Shown: in pieces, positions 7,587 through 16,132 of the stretch
How the letters are laid out: the number at the start of each line of letters is the position of its first letter
Position numbering within the stretch: the first letter of the stretch is position 1
DNA from: Akkermansiaceae bacterium
GTDB lineage: Bacteria > Verrucomicrobiota > Verrucomicrobiia > Verrucomicrobiales > Akkermansiaceae
NCBI GenBank assembly: GCA_017798145.1
Contig: CP059069.1
Location: 2,031,226-2,095,225, forward strand
DNA length: 64,000 nt
Direction: 5' to 3'
Notes under the pieces: generated by a model
What the model saw: the letters and a program-made list of their open reading frames with translations, nothing else
The model's database searches: none
Told to the model about the DNA's origin: nothing
Position numbers and translations under genes: made by a program

Positions 7587-9401
7587 CTAGCGGTTGCGGA
7601 AGCGTTCGCGACGCCGTTCGCCTTCCCTTCCCATCGCCTCCTCATCCTCGGGCAGCGCATCCCCTGTCATTTCCGAGAGCTCCTTGCGGAGTTTTCCGTT
7701 GGCTTCCTTGAACGTTCTGTGGGCTTCGGTAATCTGATCGATTTTTTCCCAGACCTCACCGCGCCCGCGTATCACCCGTGAGAGGGAGCGCAGCTCCGAG
7801 GCAAGGCTCTTGGCGCGGCCTATGAGCTCGCGATCCCTGATCTCCGTATAGCGTTCCAGCCGATCCAGGTGGGTTCGCGCGTTGTCCTGGGCGCTGTCCA
7901 TCTCGCCGGCCGACTTGCTGCTGATATCATCGTAATTCATGTCCACGAACTCCTGGAAGGGATCGATCGCCTGGAGGATTTCCGCAGCTAGGATTTTCTT
8001 GTCCAACATGCGCGGGCGCGCCCCGGAGCCCTGCAGGGCAAGCAGCTTGGCGGAAAGGTGGTAGGGCGCGGCCTCGCTGATATCCATGAGCCGCTTGCGG
8101 ATGTGGATGTTCGCGAGATAGGAGCCGAGTGCGCCGGATTCGGACTTGTCCCTGATCTCCTTGAACCTCGCATGGATCGCAGCTTGGTTTTCATCGGGAA
8201 CCTTGGCGCAGAGGGCGATGGCATCCTGCGGGCTGGAGGCGGCGAGCACCTCGTATTTGAGGAAAAACTCTGGCTTCTCGAGGGCGAGGACAGCCATCAG
8301 GTATTCCTCCGCGCCCTTAGGCACGATGAGCCTTCCGCCCGGGCCATCGACGAGCGCCTCCAGCTTGCTCCAGAAATACGAGGGCAGGGCGAGATTGTCC
8401 GGCCCGTCGAGCCTGGCGATGATGGTTGCCTCCGGGGCAATGCCGGTGATGGCGGCGTTTGCAAGGATGAGGCCGGGGCCTGTCATGTCGTCCTGGTTGC
8501 GGGTGTTCGAGTAATTTCGGGCGGTGCCGGTGTGGATCCGCACCCGGCCTGCGGGCAGGCGGCTGCCATGGATGCCCTCCAGCGCCATCTGGATGGGGCG
8601 CGATACGTTATCCCTTGTGGTGTCCTCGAATCCCTCGCGACAGGTGACATCAAGCCGCAACCTCGGGCCATTGTCCCAATCCTCATGCTCGCGCTCGCTT
8701 GCCTCCATGCTCACGGTCGTAGGCCTGAGTATGAATTTCCGGGCACCCTCGTCGTAGTCGTATAGCACCGCCCCGATGCTGGCGGCATAGGGCCGGAGCT
8801 TTGAGGCAAGGGTTGGGGTGGTCTCGTTTTCCGGCTCTTTTTCCTCCTCTGCGGGCTCGCGGATCACAGGCTTCCTTTCCTCGAAAGACGCAAGCGGCGC
8901 GACCCAGCCGTCCCATTTCCCGCGCTCCCCGGCATCGCGAAGGGAAACGGCGGTGGGATGCCCGGGATCGAGTGCGGAGGCCGCATCGCCGAGCAGATCC
9001 GCGAAGCTGTTCCCGTCCTTGCCAGCCTCCGCAGAGGCGAGCCAATCGAAGCTTTCCCAGATCCGCGATTTCGCACGGGTGAGTTTTCCATCGTCGGGTG
9101 CGTTCCGGGAATGGCCTTTTGCGATGTCTGTCAGGCAGCTGCGGGCGGAGGAATTGGCCGGATCCAGGGTGAGGGCGAGGGCGAGGGTCTGGGCGGAGGC
9201 GCGCCGGAGCCGAGGGGAATCGGGATCCCCGGCCTGCGCGAGGGCTGTGAGATCGCGGGAGAGGCTGACCATGGAATCCGTGTCGAGGGGAAGCCTGTCC
9301 CGGTGGAACGGAGGGCAAACATCCTTCGGCATGGGGAAGGGCGCGGCCTGCCCGGCATAGGCCAGCAGCACGGCCAACAGAGGGATGAGAAGCCTTTTCA
9401 T
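7587..9401 (-). CDS. Exported protein with a degenerate Lon (S16)-like domain
   Basis: About 604 residues from MKRLLIPLLAVLLAYAGQAA, a clear signal peptide. Residues of roughly 65-190 are helical and Ala-rich. A central region of about 270-400 resembles the Lon C-terminal protease domain: RVRIHTG, then DMTGPGLILANAAITG (compare KDGPSAGITMATALVSA of Lon), then GGRLIVPKGAEEY and a final DAIAL helix. The catalytic Ser and Lys do not appear to be kept. The C-terminal 150 residues are charged and probably coiled coil (ELIGRAKSLASELRSLSRVI...). A start four codons upstream (9413) is possible. The function is unknown; I infer a non-catalytic, envelope-located Lon-fold protein. It converges on the protease gene that ends at 7553. 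Confidence 0.65.
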   Translation of the reverse strand: MKRLLIPLLAVLLAYAGQAAPFPMPKDVCPPFHRDRLPLDTDSMVSLSRDLTALAQAGDPDSPRLRRASAQTLALALTLDPANSSARSCLTDIAKGHSRNAPDDGKLTRAKSRIWESFDWLASAEAGKDGNSFADLLGDAASALDPGHPTAVSLRDAGERGKWDGWVAPLASFEERKPVIREPAEEEKEPENETTPTLASKLRPYAASIGAVLYDYDEGARKFILRPTTVSMEASEREHEDWDNGPRLRLDVTCREGFEDTTRDNVSRPIQMALEGIHGSRLPAGRVRIHTGTARNYSNTRNQDDMTGPGLILANAAITGIAPEATIIARLDGPDNLALPSYFWSKLEALVDGPGGRLIVPKGAEEYLMAVLALEKPEFFLKYEVLAASSPQDAIALCAKVPDENQAAIHARFKEIRDKSESGALGSYLANIHIRKRLMDISEAAPYHLSAKLLALQGSGARPRMLDKKILAAEILQAIDPFQEFVDMNYDDISSKSAGEMDSAQDNARTHLDRLERYTEIRDRELIGRAKSLASELRSLSRVIRGRGEVWEKIDQITEAHRTFKEANGKLRKELSEMTGDALPEDEEAMGREGERRRERFRNR

Positions 9402-9559
9402 GGGAAGTTCCATACGTCCGGGATGATGCCATTCCTACCGCCGGGAGCAAGGCAACATTGCAGGCAGGCCGCCGTTTTCCATCCACGGACAGTCACATTG
9501 GCGGCCGGTGACAGGAAAATTTTGATTTTGCGGGGATACATGGGAGCTTCGGGGCGATC

Positions 9560-10381
9560 ATGCTTCGCTCACGTTTCCTCTCTCTCCTCACCATCACAAC
9601 CGCATCGCTGGCAGGAGGCGCGGCCTCCGCACTGGCCGCGCCTGCTGCGAGGTTCACGCTACGCAAGGACATCGCATTCACACCGGAGGACTGGCACGAA
9701 CGGCTGGAGGCGGATCTTTATGTCCCGGACTCCGCACCCGCGCCCGCCGTGCTGCTGATCCATGGCGGCGGCTGGAACGGCAGGGAACGCCGCTCCGATA
9801 TGGCTGGCATCGCCCGACTACTCGCGAAGCGCGGCTACTTCGTCATGAACACCACCTACCGCCTGACCCCGGAGTGGAAATTCCCCGCACAGGCGGATGA
9901 CATCCGCCTGGCGCTGCGCTTCATGCGGGAAAACGCTGCGGATCTCAACATCGATCCGGGCCGCATCGCCACCTTCGGCTACTCGGCGGGCGGGCATCTC
10001 GCGGCCTTGGCCGGATTTGACAAATCCAACCGGATCAAGGCCATCGTCGCCGGCGGGGCTCCCTCCGACCTGCGCTTCTGGCCGGACGGGCGCCTTACCG
10101 GCCTGCTGCTCGGCGGGCCAGTCAAGGGCAACGAGGCGCTCTACCGCGCCGCCTCCCCGGTGGAGCACGTGGAAAGGGGCGGGCCGCCGGTTTTCATCTA
10201 CCACGGCACGGCGGACGATCTCGTTCCCATGGAGCATCCCAAGGCCTTGATCGCCGCGCTTGAACGCAAGGGGGTGCCGCACGAAACTTACTGGATCGAA
10301 GGCCGCTCCCACATCATGGCGCACCTTTTCCCTGCGGCCGCGATCCGCCGCGCCGCCGAATTCCTGGATGCGAATCTCTGA
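9560..10381 (+). CDS. Exported alpha/beta hydrolase (BD-FAE/esterase-lipase type)
   Basis: 273 residues with a signal peptide (residues 1-27, ending ASALA). The alpha/beta hydrolase landmarks are complete: HGGGWNG oxyanion motif near 75, nucleophile elbow GYSAGGH near 150, Asp in HGTADDLVP near 220 and His in GRSHIMAH near 253. This matches the feruloyl esterase/carboxylesterase group of periplasmic enzymes that remove acyl groups from glycans or small esters. It is followed after 4 bases by the DoxX-like gene, so it probably starts an operon. Confidence 0.85.
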   Translation: MLRSRFLSLLTITTASLAGGAASALAAPAARFTLRKDIAFTPEDWHERLEADLYVPDSAPAPAVLLIHGGGWNGRERRSDMAGIARLLAKRGYFVMNTTYRLTPEWKFPAQADDIRLALRFMRENAADLNIDPGRIATFGYSAGGHLAALAGFDKSNRIKAIVAGGAPSDLRFWPDGRLTGLLLGGPVKGNEALYRAASPVEHVERGGPPVFIYHGTADDLVPMEHPKALIAALERKGVPHETYWIEGRSHIMAHLFPAAAIRRAAEFLDANL

Positions 10382-10385
10382 TGCC

Positions 10386-10805
10386 ATGAAACCCTGCCCG
10401 CGCACCTTGTCCCGCATCCTGCTCGCCATTGCGTTCATCGCGGCCGGGGCGAACCATTTCCGCGATCCGGCGACCTACCTGTCGATGATGCCGCCCTGGC
10501 TCCCGTTTCACGAAACGCTCAATCTCATCAGCGGAGCGGCCGAGATCGCAGGCGGAGTCGGCTTGCTGCTGCCAAAGTTCAGGAATGCGGCGGGCATCGG
10601 GCTCATCCTCCTGCTCATCGCCATTTTCCCCGCGAACATCCACATCGCCCTCAACGGTTGGCCCGGCATGGACATTCCGCGCTGGGTGCTGTGGGCGAGG
10701 CTGCCTTTCCAGTTGCTTTTCATCGCATGGGTGGTCTTTTCATGCCCCGGCCTGCCCGCATACCTCAGGGGGCTGATGCCCGCTCGCATCTTCCGCAATA
10801 AGTGA
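10386..10805 (+). CDS. DoxX-family membrane protein
   Basis: 139 residues from MKPCPRTLSRILLAI. Four hydrophobic segments are visible (near residues 9-24, 45-65, 70-90 and 110-130), with the DoxX signature GANHFRDP after the first helix and LISGAAEIAGGVGLLLPKFRNAAG around helix two. DoxX proteins are small inner-membrane proteins of poorly defined redox or quinone-linked role. The frame extends upstream to 10260, but that part overlaps the hydrolase in another frame and is not family-like. The spacing of 4 bases to the hydrolase indicates an operon. Confidence 0.8.
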   Translation: MKPCPRTLSRILLAIAFIAAGANHFRDPATYLSMMPPWLPFHETLNLISGAAEIAGGVGLLLPKFRNAAGIGLILLLIAIFPANIHIALNGWPGMDIPRWVLWARLPFQLLFIAWVVFSCPGLPAYLRGLMPARIFRNK

Positions 10806-10816
10806 TACCATCGTTC

Positions 10817-11407
10817 ATGTCCTATAAAATCGTCCTCCAGACCCTGCCGCTCATCCTGCTTGCCCTCCTTGCAGTCCTGATCCTGATCCCCGCCTGCGCC
10901 CCATACCCTGACACCGCCGCCAGGACAAAAGAATACAAGTCCGTCCTGGCCGCCACCGGGGCGGAGTCCTCCGCAACCGGCTCCCTTGCGCCATTCACCA
11001 CCTTCCTCCAGAATATCAGCGACAAGGACTATGTCCGGGAAAACACCGCCAAGGTCTATGCGGAGGACGCCTACCTCAACGACACCCTCGTCACACACCA
11101 CGGGCCGGAGGAAATCATGGCGTATTTCCACAACACCGCCGATACGATGACCTCCTACCAGGTCACCATCGACGACATCGCCAGCAACGGCGCGGAGCAC
11201 TACGTCCGCTGGACGATGGTGTTCTCCGCACCGAAGCTCAACGGTGGGAAACCGGTGGAGTCCGTCGGCGTTTCCCACGTCCGCCTAAACGCCGAGGGCA
11301 AGGTCACGATGCACCAGGACTTCTGGGATTCCGGCATGAACATCTACGGCCAGATCCCCGTCCTCGGCGGCGTGATCGAAACCATACGCCGCCGCTTTGA
11401 AAAGTAA
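10817..11407 (+). CDS. SnoaL/NTF2-like domain protein, membrane-anchored or lipoprotein
   Basis: About 196 residues from MSYKIVLQTLPL. The N-terminus is hydrophobic and ends LILIPACAPY, a lipobox-like Cys with an unusual Pro at -2. The rest resembles an NTF2-fold (SnoaL-like) domain: FLQNISDKDYVRENTAKVYAEDAYLNDTLVTHHG, EEIMAYFHNTADTM, and HYVRWTMVFSAPKLNGGKPVESVGVSHVRLNAEGKVTMHQDFWD. A GTG at 10802 overlapping the DoxX stop is an alternative start. It is followed 12 bases later by the desaturase. It may bind a hydrophobic ligand; the function is unknown. Confidence 0.7.
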   Translation: MSYKIVLQTLPLILLALLAVLILIPACAPYPDTAARTKEYKSVLAATGAESSATGSLAPFTTFLQNISDKDYVRENTAKVYAEDAYLNDTLVTHHGPEEIMAYFHNTADTMTSYQVTIDDIASNGAEHYVRWTMVFSAPKLNGGKPVESVGVSHVRLNAEGKVTMHQDFWDSGMNIYGQIPVLGGVIETIRRRFEK

Positions 11408-11419
11408 CCGCCCGCAGCC

Positions 11420-12376
11420 ATGACCCCACGCATCCGCGCTTTCACAACTCTCATCGGAAACTGGTGGGACTCCGACTACCGCGCCCCCGGTTCGCCCGAT
11501 CCATCCACACTTCCCGACAAGGTCGATTGGCAGCGCACCGTGCCTTTCATCTTCCTCCACATCGGCTGTCTTGCGGTGTTCTGGGTGGGCACCAGCCCGG
11601 TGCCGGTCATCGCGGCGGTCGCGCTCTATTTCATCCGCATGTTCGCGATCACCGGTTTCTACCACCGGTATTTCTCTCACCGCAGCTACAAGACCTCGCG
11701 GACGTTCCAGTTTCTCCTCGCCGTTTTGGGAAACACCTCGATGCAGCGCGGCTCGCTTTGGTGGGCGGCCACCCACCGACACCACCACAAGCACTCCGAC
11801 GAGGAGGAGGACATCCACTCGCCTCGAATCTCCGGTTTCCTCTGGTCCCACATCGGCTGGCTCACCTCGAAACGCAATTTCCCCACCAACTACAAGGCCA
11901 TCCCCGACCTCGTTAAATTCCCCGAGCTCGTCTGGCTCAACCGCTACGACCAGGTCGTGCCCATCGCCTTCGGCATCGTCATGCTCGCCATCGGCTGGGC
12001 GCTGGAAACCTTCGCCCCATCGCTCGGCACCACCATGTGGCAGTTCTTCGTCTGGACTTTCTTCATCTCCACCACCGTACTGCTCCACGGCACCCTGTTC
12101 ATCAACTCACTCGCCCATGTCTGGGGAAAACGGAAGTTCGATACCGAGGACGACTCGCGCAACAACTTCTTCCTCGCCCTCATCACCCTCGGCGAGGGGT
12201 GGCACAACAACCACCACCGCTTCCCCCACTCCACCCGCCAGGGCTTCCTCCCCCATGAGATCGACCCCACCTACTACATCCTCCGCATCCTGGAAAAATT
12301 CCGCCTCGTCTGGGATCTCCGCCCCGTCCCTCAGGCCGTCATGGAGGAGGCGAAATCCCTAAGATCGAAATCCTAA
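11420..12376 (+). CDS. Acyl-CoA/acyl-lipid delta-9-type fatty acid desaturase
   Basis: 318 residues. The three histidine boxes of membrane di-iron desaturases are all present: HRYFSH (about 83-88), HRHHHKH (about 119-125) and EGWHNNHH (about 254-261). Hydrophobic pairs lie near residues 40-75 and 180-220. The enzyme puts a cis double bond into an acyl chain, using electrons passed by a redox partner. It lies directly upstream of an FAD oxidoreductase, DUF1365 and a cyclopropane-synthase-type methyltransferase, so its unsaturated product is a likely substrate for the later enzymes. Its TAA stop forms the edge of a palindromic repeat. Confidence 0.9.
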   Translation: MTPRIRAFTTLIGNWWDSDYRAPGSPDPSTLPDKVDWQRTVPFIFLHIGCLAVFWVGTSPVPVIAAVALYFIRMFAITGFYHRYFSHRSYKTSRTFQFLLAVLGNTSMQRGSLWWAATHRHHHKHSDEEEDIHSPRISGFLWSHIGWLTSKRNFPTNYKAIPDLVKFPELVWLNRYDQVVPIAFGIVMLAIGWALETFAPSLGTTMWQFFVWTFFISTTVLLHGTLFINSLAHVWGKRKFDTEDDSRNNFFLALITLGEGWHNNHHRFPHSTRQGFLPHEIDPTYYILRILEKFRLVWDLRPVPQAVMEEAKSLRSKS

Positions 12377-12452
12377 CCACAGAGACGCAGAGAACACAGA
12401 GGCAAGAATTTGAGTGATATCTTCCTCTGTGAACTCAGTGCCCTCCGTGGTT
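12375..12452. repeat. Intergenic palindromic repeat (ACAGAG type)
   Basis: An imperfect inverted repeat opens with AACCACAGAGACGCAGAGAA and closes with CCTCTGTGAACTCAGTG followed by CCGTGGTT. The ends are near-complementary and the whole can fold as one long hairpin. It starts on the stop codon of the desaturase gene. From memory, similar ACAGAG-rich elements are scattered in many environmental bacterial genomes. It could act as an attenuator between the desaturase and the FAD oxidoreductase. Confidence 0.65.
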
Positions 12453-12496
12453 AAAAAATCTTCCCAATCGCATTCAACAAATAACCTCCAACCTTC

Positions 12497-13753
12497 TTGC
12501 CCCGCCCGAAAACAGCCATCATCGGCACCGGCATCTCCGGCCTCGCCTGCGCCCATTTCCTGAAAGAAGAGTCCGACCTCACCCTCTTCGAGAAGGACAA
12601 CCGCATCGGCGGCCACTCAAACACCGTCGAGGTTGAGGAAGACGGCCGGATGCTGCCGCTCGATACCGGCTTCATGGTCTACAACGAGGTCACCTACCCG
12701 CACCTCACCCGGCTCTTCAAGGAGCTTTCCGTCGATACCAAGCCGACCGCGATGTCCTTCTCCGTCCAGCACGTAAAGGACGGCATCGAACTCAACGGCG
12801 GATCGCTCAACCTCCTTTTCTCCCAGCGCAAGAACCTGATCCGCCCCCGCTTCTGGAAAATGCTCCTCCAGATCAACCGCTTCAACAAGGAAACCGTCGA
12901 GGAACTCGCCAACCCCCAATTCGGCGACATGCCCCTCGCCGAATACGTCGCGAAGCGCGGCTACGGCGATGACATGCTGAAATGGTATCTCTCCCCCATG
13001 GCCGCCGCCGTCTGGTCTTCGCCGCCGGAACGCATCGATACCTTCCCCGCCCGCACCCTTATGCGCTTCTGGCACAACCACGGCTTCCTCGGCCTCGACA
13101 CCCAGCACCCCTGGCGCACCGTCTCCGGCGGCTCCCGCGAGTATGTGAAAACCATCACCGCCCCTTTCGCCGACCGCATCGTGAAAGGCAACGCCGTGGC
13201 ATCTGTCACCGGCACCCGCCTCACCCTCGCCGATGGCAGCAGCCATGGCTTCGACCGGGTCATCTTCGCCTCCCACGGCGACCAATCCCTCACCCTCCTC
13301 TCCGATCCCACCGCGCTGGAGAAAGACATACTCGGGAATTTCCACTACCAGCCGAACCGCGCCGTAGTCCACACCGACCCCCGCTTCATGCCCCGCACCC
13401 GCCGTGCATGGGCATCATGGAACTACCACATCTCCGGTGGCGGAAAACACTCCACCCACTACTGGATGAACAGCCTCCAGGGCGTCTCCGAAAAACAAAA
13501 CTACTTCGTCTCCATCAACCCGCCCGATGGCCTCGATCCCTCCAGTATCATCCACGAACTCAACTACGAGCACCCCCTCTTCACCACAGACGCCATCACA
13601 TCCCAATCGCGCATCCCCCAACTCCACGAAGCGGCCCGCACCACCCGCCGCCACTACTGCGGCGCATGGCAGCGCTACGGCTTCCATGAGGACGGCATCT
13701 GGTCCGCACACCGCCTCTGTGAAGACATCCTCAACCGGGACCCTTGGTCATGA
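12497..13753 (+). CDS. FAD/NAD(P)-binding amine-oxidase-like oxidoreductase
   Basis: 418 residues. It opens with a Rossmann dinucleotide-binding motif, AIIGTGISGLACAHFL, with the acidic FEKDNRIGGHSNTVE at the end of the second strand. This is the predicted NAD/FAD-binding protein group that accompanies cyclopropane-synthase-type methyltransferases. LPLDTGFMVYNEVTYPHL and the C-terminal GAWQRYGFHEDG are typical. The only start upstream of the Rossmann fold is the TTG at 12497, because a stop lies 12-14 bases before it. Its stop overlaps the next ATG. Relatives take part in making methyl-branched or furan fatty acids in other bacteria; here a redox step on an acyl chain is inferred. Confidence 0.8.
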   Translation: MPRPKTAIIGTGISGLACAHFLKEESDLTLFEKDNRIGGHSNTVEVEEDGRMLPLDTGFMVYNEVTYPHLTRLFKELSVDTKPTAMSFSVQHVKDGIELNGGSLNLLFSQRKNLIRPRFWKMLLQINRFNKETVEELANPQFGDMPLAEYVAKRGYGDDMLKWYLSPMAAAVWSSPPERIDTFPARTLMRFWHNHGFLGLDTQHPWRTVSGGSREYVKTITAPFADRIVKGNAVASVTGTRLTLADGSSHGFDRVIFASHGDQSLTLLSDPTALEKDILGNFHYQPNRAVVHTDPRFMPRTRRAWASWNYHISGGGKHSTHYWMNSLQGVSEKQNYFVSINPPDGLDPSSIIHELNYEHPLFTTDAITSQSRIPQLHEAARTTRRHYCGAWQRYGFHEDGIWSAHRLCEDILNRDPWS

Positions 13754-14499
13754 GCGCCCCCTTTCTCTACGAATGCCGCGTGAACCACACCCGCATCTCC
13801 CCGAAGAAACACGCCTTCACCTACCGCGTCTTCATGCTCGCCATCGACCTCGATGACTTCCCGAAACTTCCCCTCCTCTCCAGAAACCGCTTCAACCTGT
13901 TCTCCATAGACGACCGCGACCACATCCACACCGATCCGGAAAAATCCACACGCGACAACCTCACCGCATGGCTCGCGGAAAACGGAACCGATGTCCCCGC
14001 AGACGCCCGCATCACCCTCCTCACCTTCCCCCGCGTCCTCGGCTACGCCTTCAACCCGGTATCTTTCTACTATATCCACAGTAGATCCGGCGAGCCCATC
14101 TCCGCCGTCGCCGAGGTCACCAACACCTACCGGGAGATGAAACTTTATCCCCTCGGCGTGCCGGACACGGAAGGGAAATTCGACCGCCTCATCGCCAAGG
14201 ATTTCTACGTCTCCCCCTTCTCCGATCCCAACGACGCCTTCCATTTCCGCATCGCCCAGCCCGGCGATAAGTGGCACGTTTCCATCAACAATCTCACCGA
14301 CGGCAAGCCCACCCTCCTCTCCTCCATCACCGGCGACCGCCGCGACATCACCACCCCACGTCTCGCTCTTTTTGCGGTGAAGTATCCCCTCATCTCGCTC
14401 TCCATCATCTTCCGCATCCACCTCCACGCCCTCTTCCTCTTCCTGAAGAAAATCCCCCACTTCCCGAAATCCACGCCGATCACGGGCCGTGGGCTTTAG
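13750..14499 (+). CDS. DUF1365 family protein
   Basis: 249 residues from MSAPFLYECRVNHTRISPKKHAFTYRVFM, the usual DUF1365 N-terminus. GYAFNPVSFYYIH near residue 100 and EVTNTYRE near 125 are the characteristic conserved blocks. DUF1365 genes are regularly found between an FAD oxidoreductase and a cyclopropane-fatty-acid-synthase-like gene, exactly as here, but no reaction is established. The ATG at 13750 overlaps the preceding stop (ATGA), so coupling is likely. A TTG six bases upstream is less likely. Confidence 0.85.
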   Translation: MSAPFLYECRVNHTRISPKKHAFTYRVFMLAIDLDDFPKLPLLSRNRFNLFSIDDRDHIHTDPEKSTRDNLTAWLAENGTDVPADARITLLTFPRVLGYAFNPVSFYYIHSRSGEPISAVAEVTNTYREMKLYPLGVPDTEGKFDRLIAKDFYVSPFSDPNDAFHFRIAQPGDKWHVSINNLTDGKPTLLSSITGDRRDITTPRLALFAVKYPLISLSIIFRIHLHALFLFLKKIPHFPKSTPITGRGL

Positions 14500-14524
14500 C
14501 ACGCAGCCACAATCCAAGCCTCCC

Positions 14525-15805
14525 ATGAACACAACATCCCCAGCACTTGGCGAACTTAGCGACTTGGCGGTTCAGAAATCCAAGCCCAACCCGGCCACCT
14601 TCCCCGAGCGCATCGTTCTCTCACTCTTCGGAAAATTCACACAAGGCGGCCTCTCGCTCAGCTACCCGGACGGTCGCAGCCTCCACTTCGGCGAGGAGGG
14701 GGCGCCCATCACCGCCCGCATCATTCTCAACGACCCCACCGAATTTTTCAAACGCGCCACCTTCTACGGCAACATCGGCATGGGCGAGGCCTACACCGAC
14801 GGCATCTGGGACACCCCGGACATCGCCGCCGTGATCTCGTTCTTTGCCCTGAACATGATTTCCATCCAGGGCGACGACACCGATTCCTCCACGCTTCCCG
14901 GCGTGAACCTCCTGAAGGTCGTCAACTGGTTCCGCCACCTCAAGCGCTCCAACACCGTCGAAACCTCCCGCCGCAACATCGCGGAGCACTACGACCTCGG
15001 AAACGAATTCTACTCCCTCTGGCTCGATGAAACGATGACCTACTCCTCCGCGAAGTTCACCCCTGAGACCAAAACCCTCGCCGAGGCACAGACGGAGAAA
15101 TACGACGCCCTCTGCCGCAAACTGAAACTCAAGCCCACAGACCACGTCCTGGAGATCGGCTGCGGCTGGGGCGGATTCTCCCACCACGCCGCGAAACACT
15201 ACGGCTGCAAGGTCACCGCCGTCACCATCTCCGAAGCCCAGGCCGCCTACGCCCGCGCCCGCATCGAAAAGGCCGGCCTCTCCGATCTCGTCGAGATCCG
15301 CATCCAGGACTACCGCCACATCACCGGGAAATTCGACAAGATCGCATCCATCGAGATGCTCGAAGCCGTCGGCCACAAATTCCACGAATCCTTCTTCGCG
15401 AAATGCCAGGAAGTCCTCACCCCCCACGGACTGCTGGGAGTCCAGTATATCACCGTCCCGGACAACCGATACCAATCGCTCACCAAAGGCGTCGATTGGA
15501 TCCAGAAGGTCATCTTCCCCGGATCGCTCCTGCTCTCCGTCGGGCGTGTCAACGAAGCCATCAACAAGACCGGCAACATGTTCCTCCACCACCTCGAAGA
15601 CCTCGGCCTCGACTACGCCCGCACCCTTTCCACCTGGCACGAAACCTTCAACGCCAAGCTCGACCAGATCCGCCCCCTCGGCTTCGACGAACCCTTCATC
15701 CGCACCTGGAACTACTACCTGAAATACTGCGAAGCCGGCTTCGCCACCCGCAACATCTCCGTCGTCCAGGCGGTCTACACGCGGCCGAACAATTTGAAAA
15801 TTTAG
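14525..15805 (+). CDS. cfa: Cyclopropane-fatty-acyl-phospholipid synthase family methyltransferase
   Basis: 426 residues from MNTTSPALGEL. The N-terminal domain (to about 165) is the lipid-binding part of the family. The SAM-binding motif LEIGCGWGGFS follows near residue 213, then EMLEAVGHKFHESFF and QYITVPDNRY, and the C-terminal CEAGFATRNISVVQ block. The enzyme transfers a methylene or methyl group from S-adenosylmethionine to an unsaturated phospholipid acyl chain at the inner membrane. It is the last gene of the desaturase/FAD/DUF1365 run. A GTG at 14489 overlapping the previous gene is a less likely start. A truncated, closely similar copy lies at about 22397-23194. Confidence 0.9.
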   Translation: MNTTSPALGELSDLAVQKSKPNPATFPERIVLSLFGKFTQGGLSLSYPDGRSLHFGEEGAPITARIILNDPTEFFKRATFYGNIGMGEAYTDGIWDTPDIAAVISFFALNMISIQGDDTDSSTLPGVNLLKVVNWFRHLKRSNTVETSRRNIAEHYDLGNEFYSLWLDETMTYSSAKFTPETKTLAEAQTEKYDALCRKLKLKPTDHVLEIGCGWGGFSHHAAKHYGCKVTAVTISEAQAAYARARIEKAGLSDLVEIRIQDYRHITGKFDKIASIEMLEAVGHKFHESFFAKCQEVLTPHGLLGVQYITVPDNRYQSLTKGVDWIQKVIFPGSLLLSVGRVNEAINKTGNMFLHHLEDLGLDYARTLSTWHETFNAKLDQIRPLGFDEPFIRTWNYYLKYCEAGFATRNISVVQAVYTRPNNLKI

Positions 15806-16132
15806 GTTCCAAGAAATAATCCCAAAATCAGAACGTCGCTCGTCTCCGCGCCCCTTTGTGACCTTTGACTTCATTCTTCAGTCCAAACATGCTGGCTTCG
15901 CGAAAGTGAATGACTCGCTAGAGCTCGCATGGTTTTGCGCCTTTGGTTTGGGGTGAAAGACACTGCCGACGGATCGATTTTTTCTCCGCCGGGTCGTCTC
16001 CCACATCGCGATCATGCCGGACATAGCTCAGCCAGGAGAATATCGTCAATCGACCAAATACCTCTCTTCTCTGGACAGTGGAATCCGTGTTCGGTACGCT
16101 CGGGCGCAAGAATTGGTATGCTTGGAGGATTC
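15806..16132. other. Intergenic region upstream of the sensor kinase
   Basis: No gene is visible. A GGAGGA ribosome-binding site at 16124-16129 precedes the kinase ATG. AATCGACCAAA at 16048-16058 resembles short elements seen upstream of the nearby PEP-CTERM genes. No terminator for the methyltransferase gene is evident. Confidence 0.4.
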
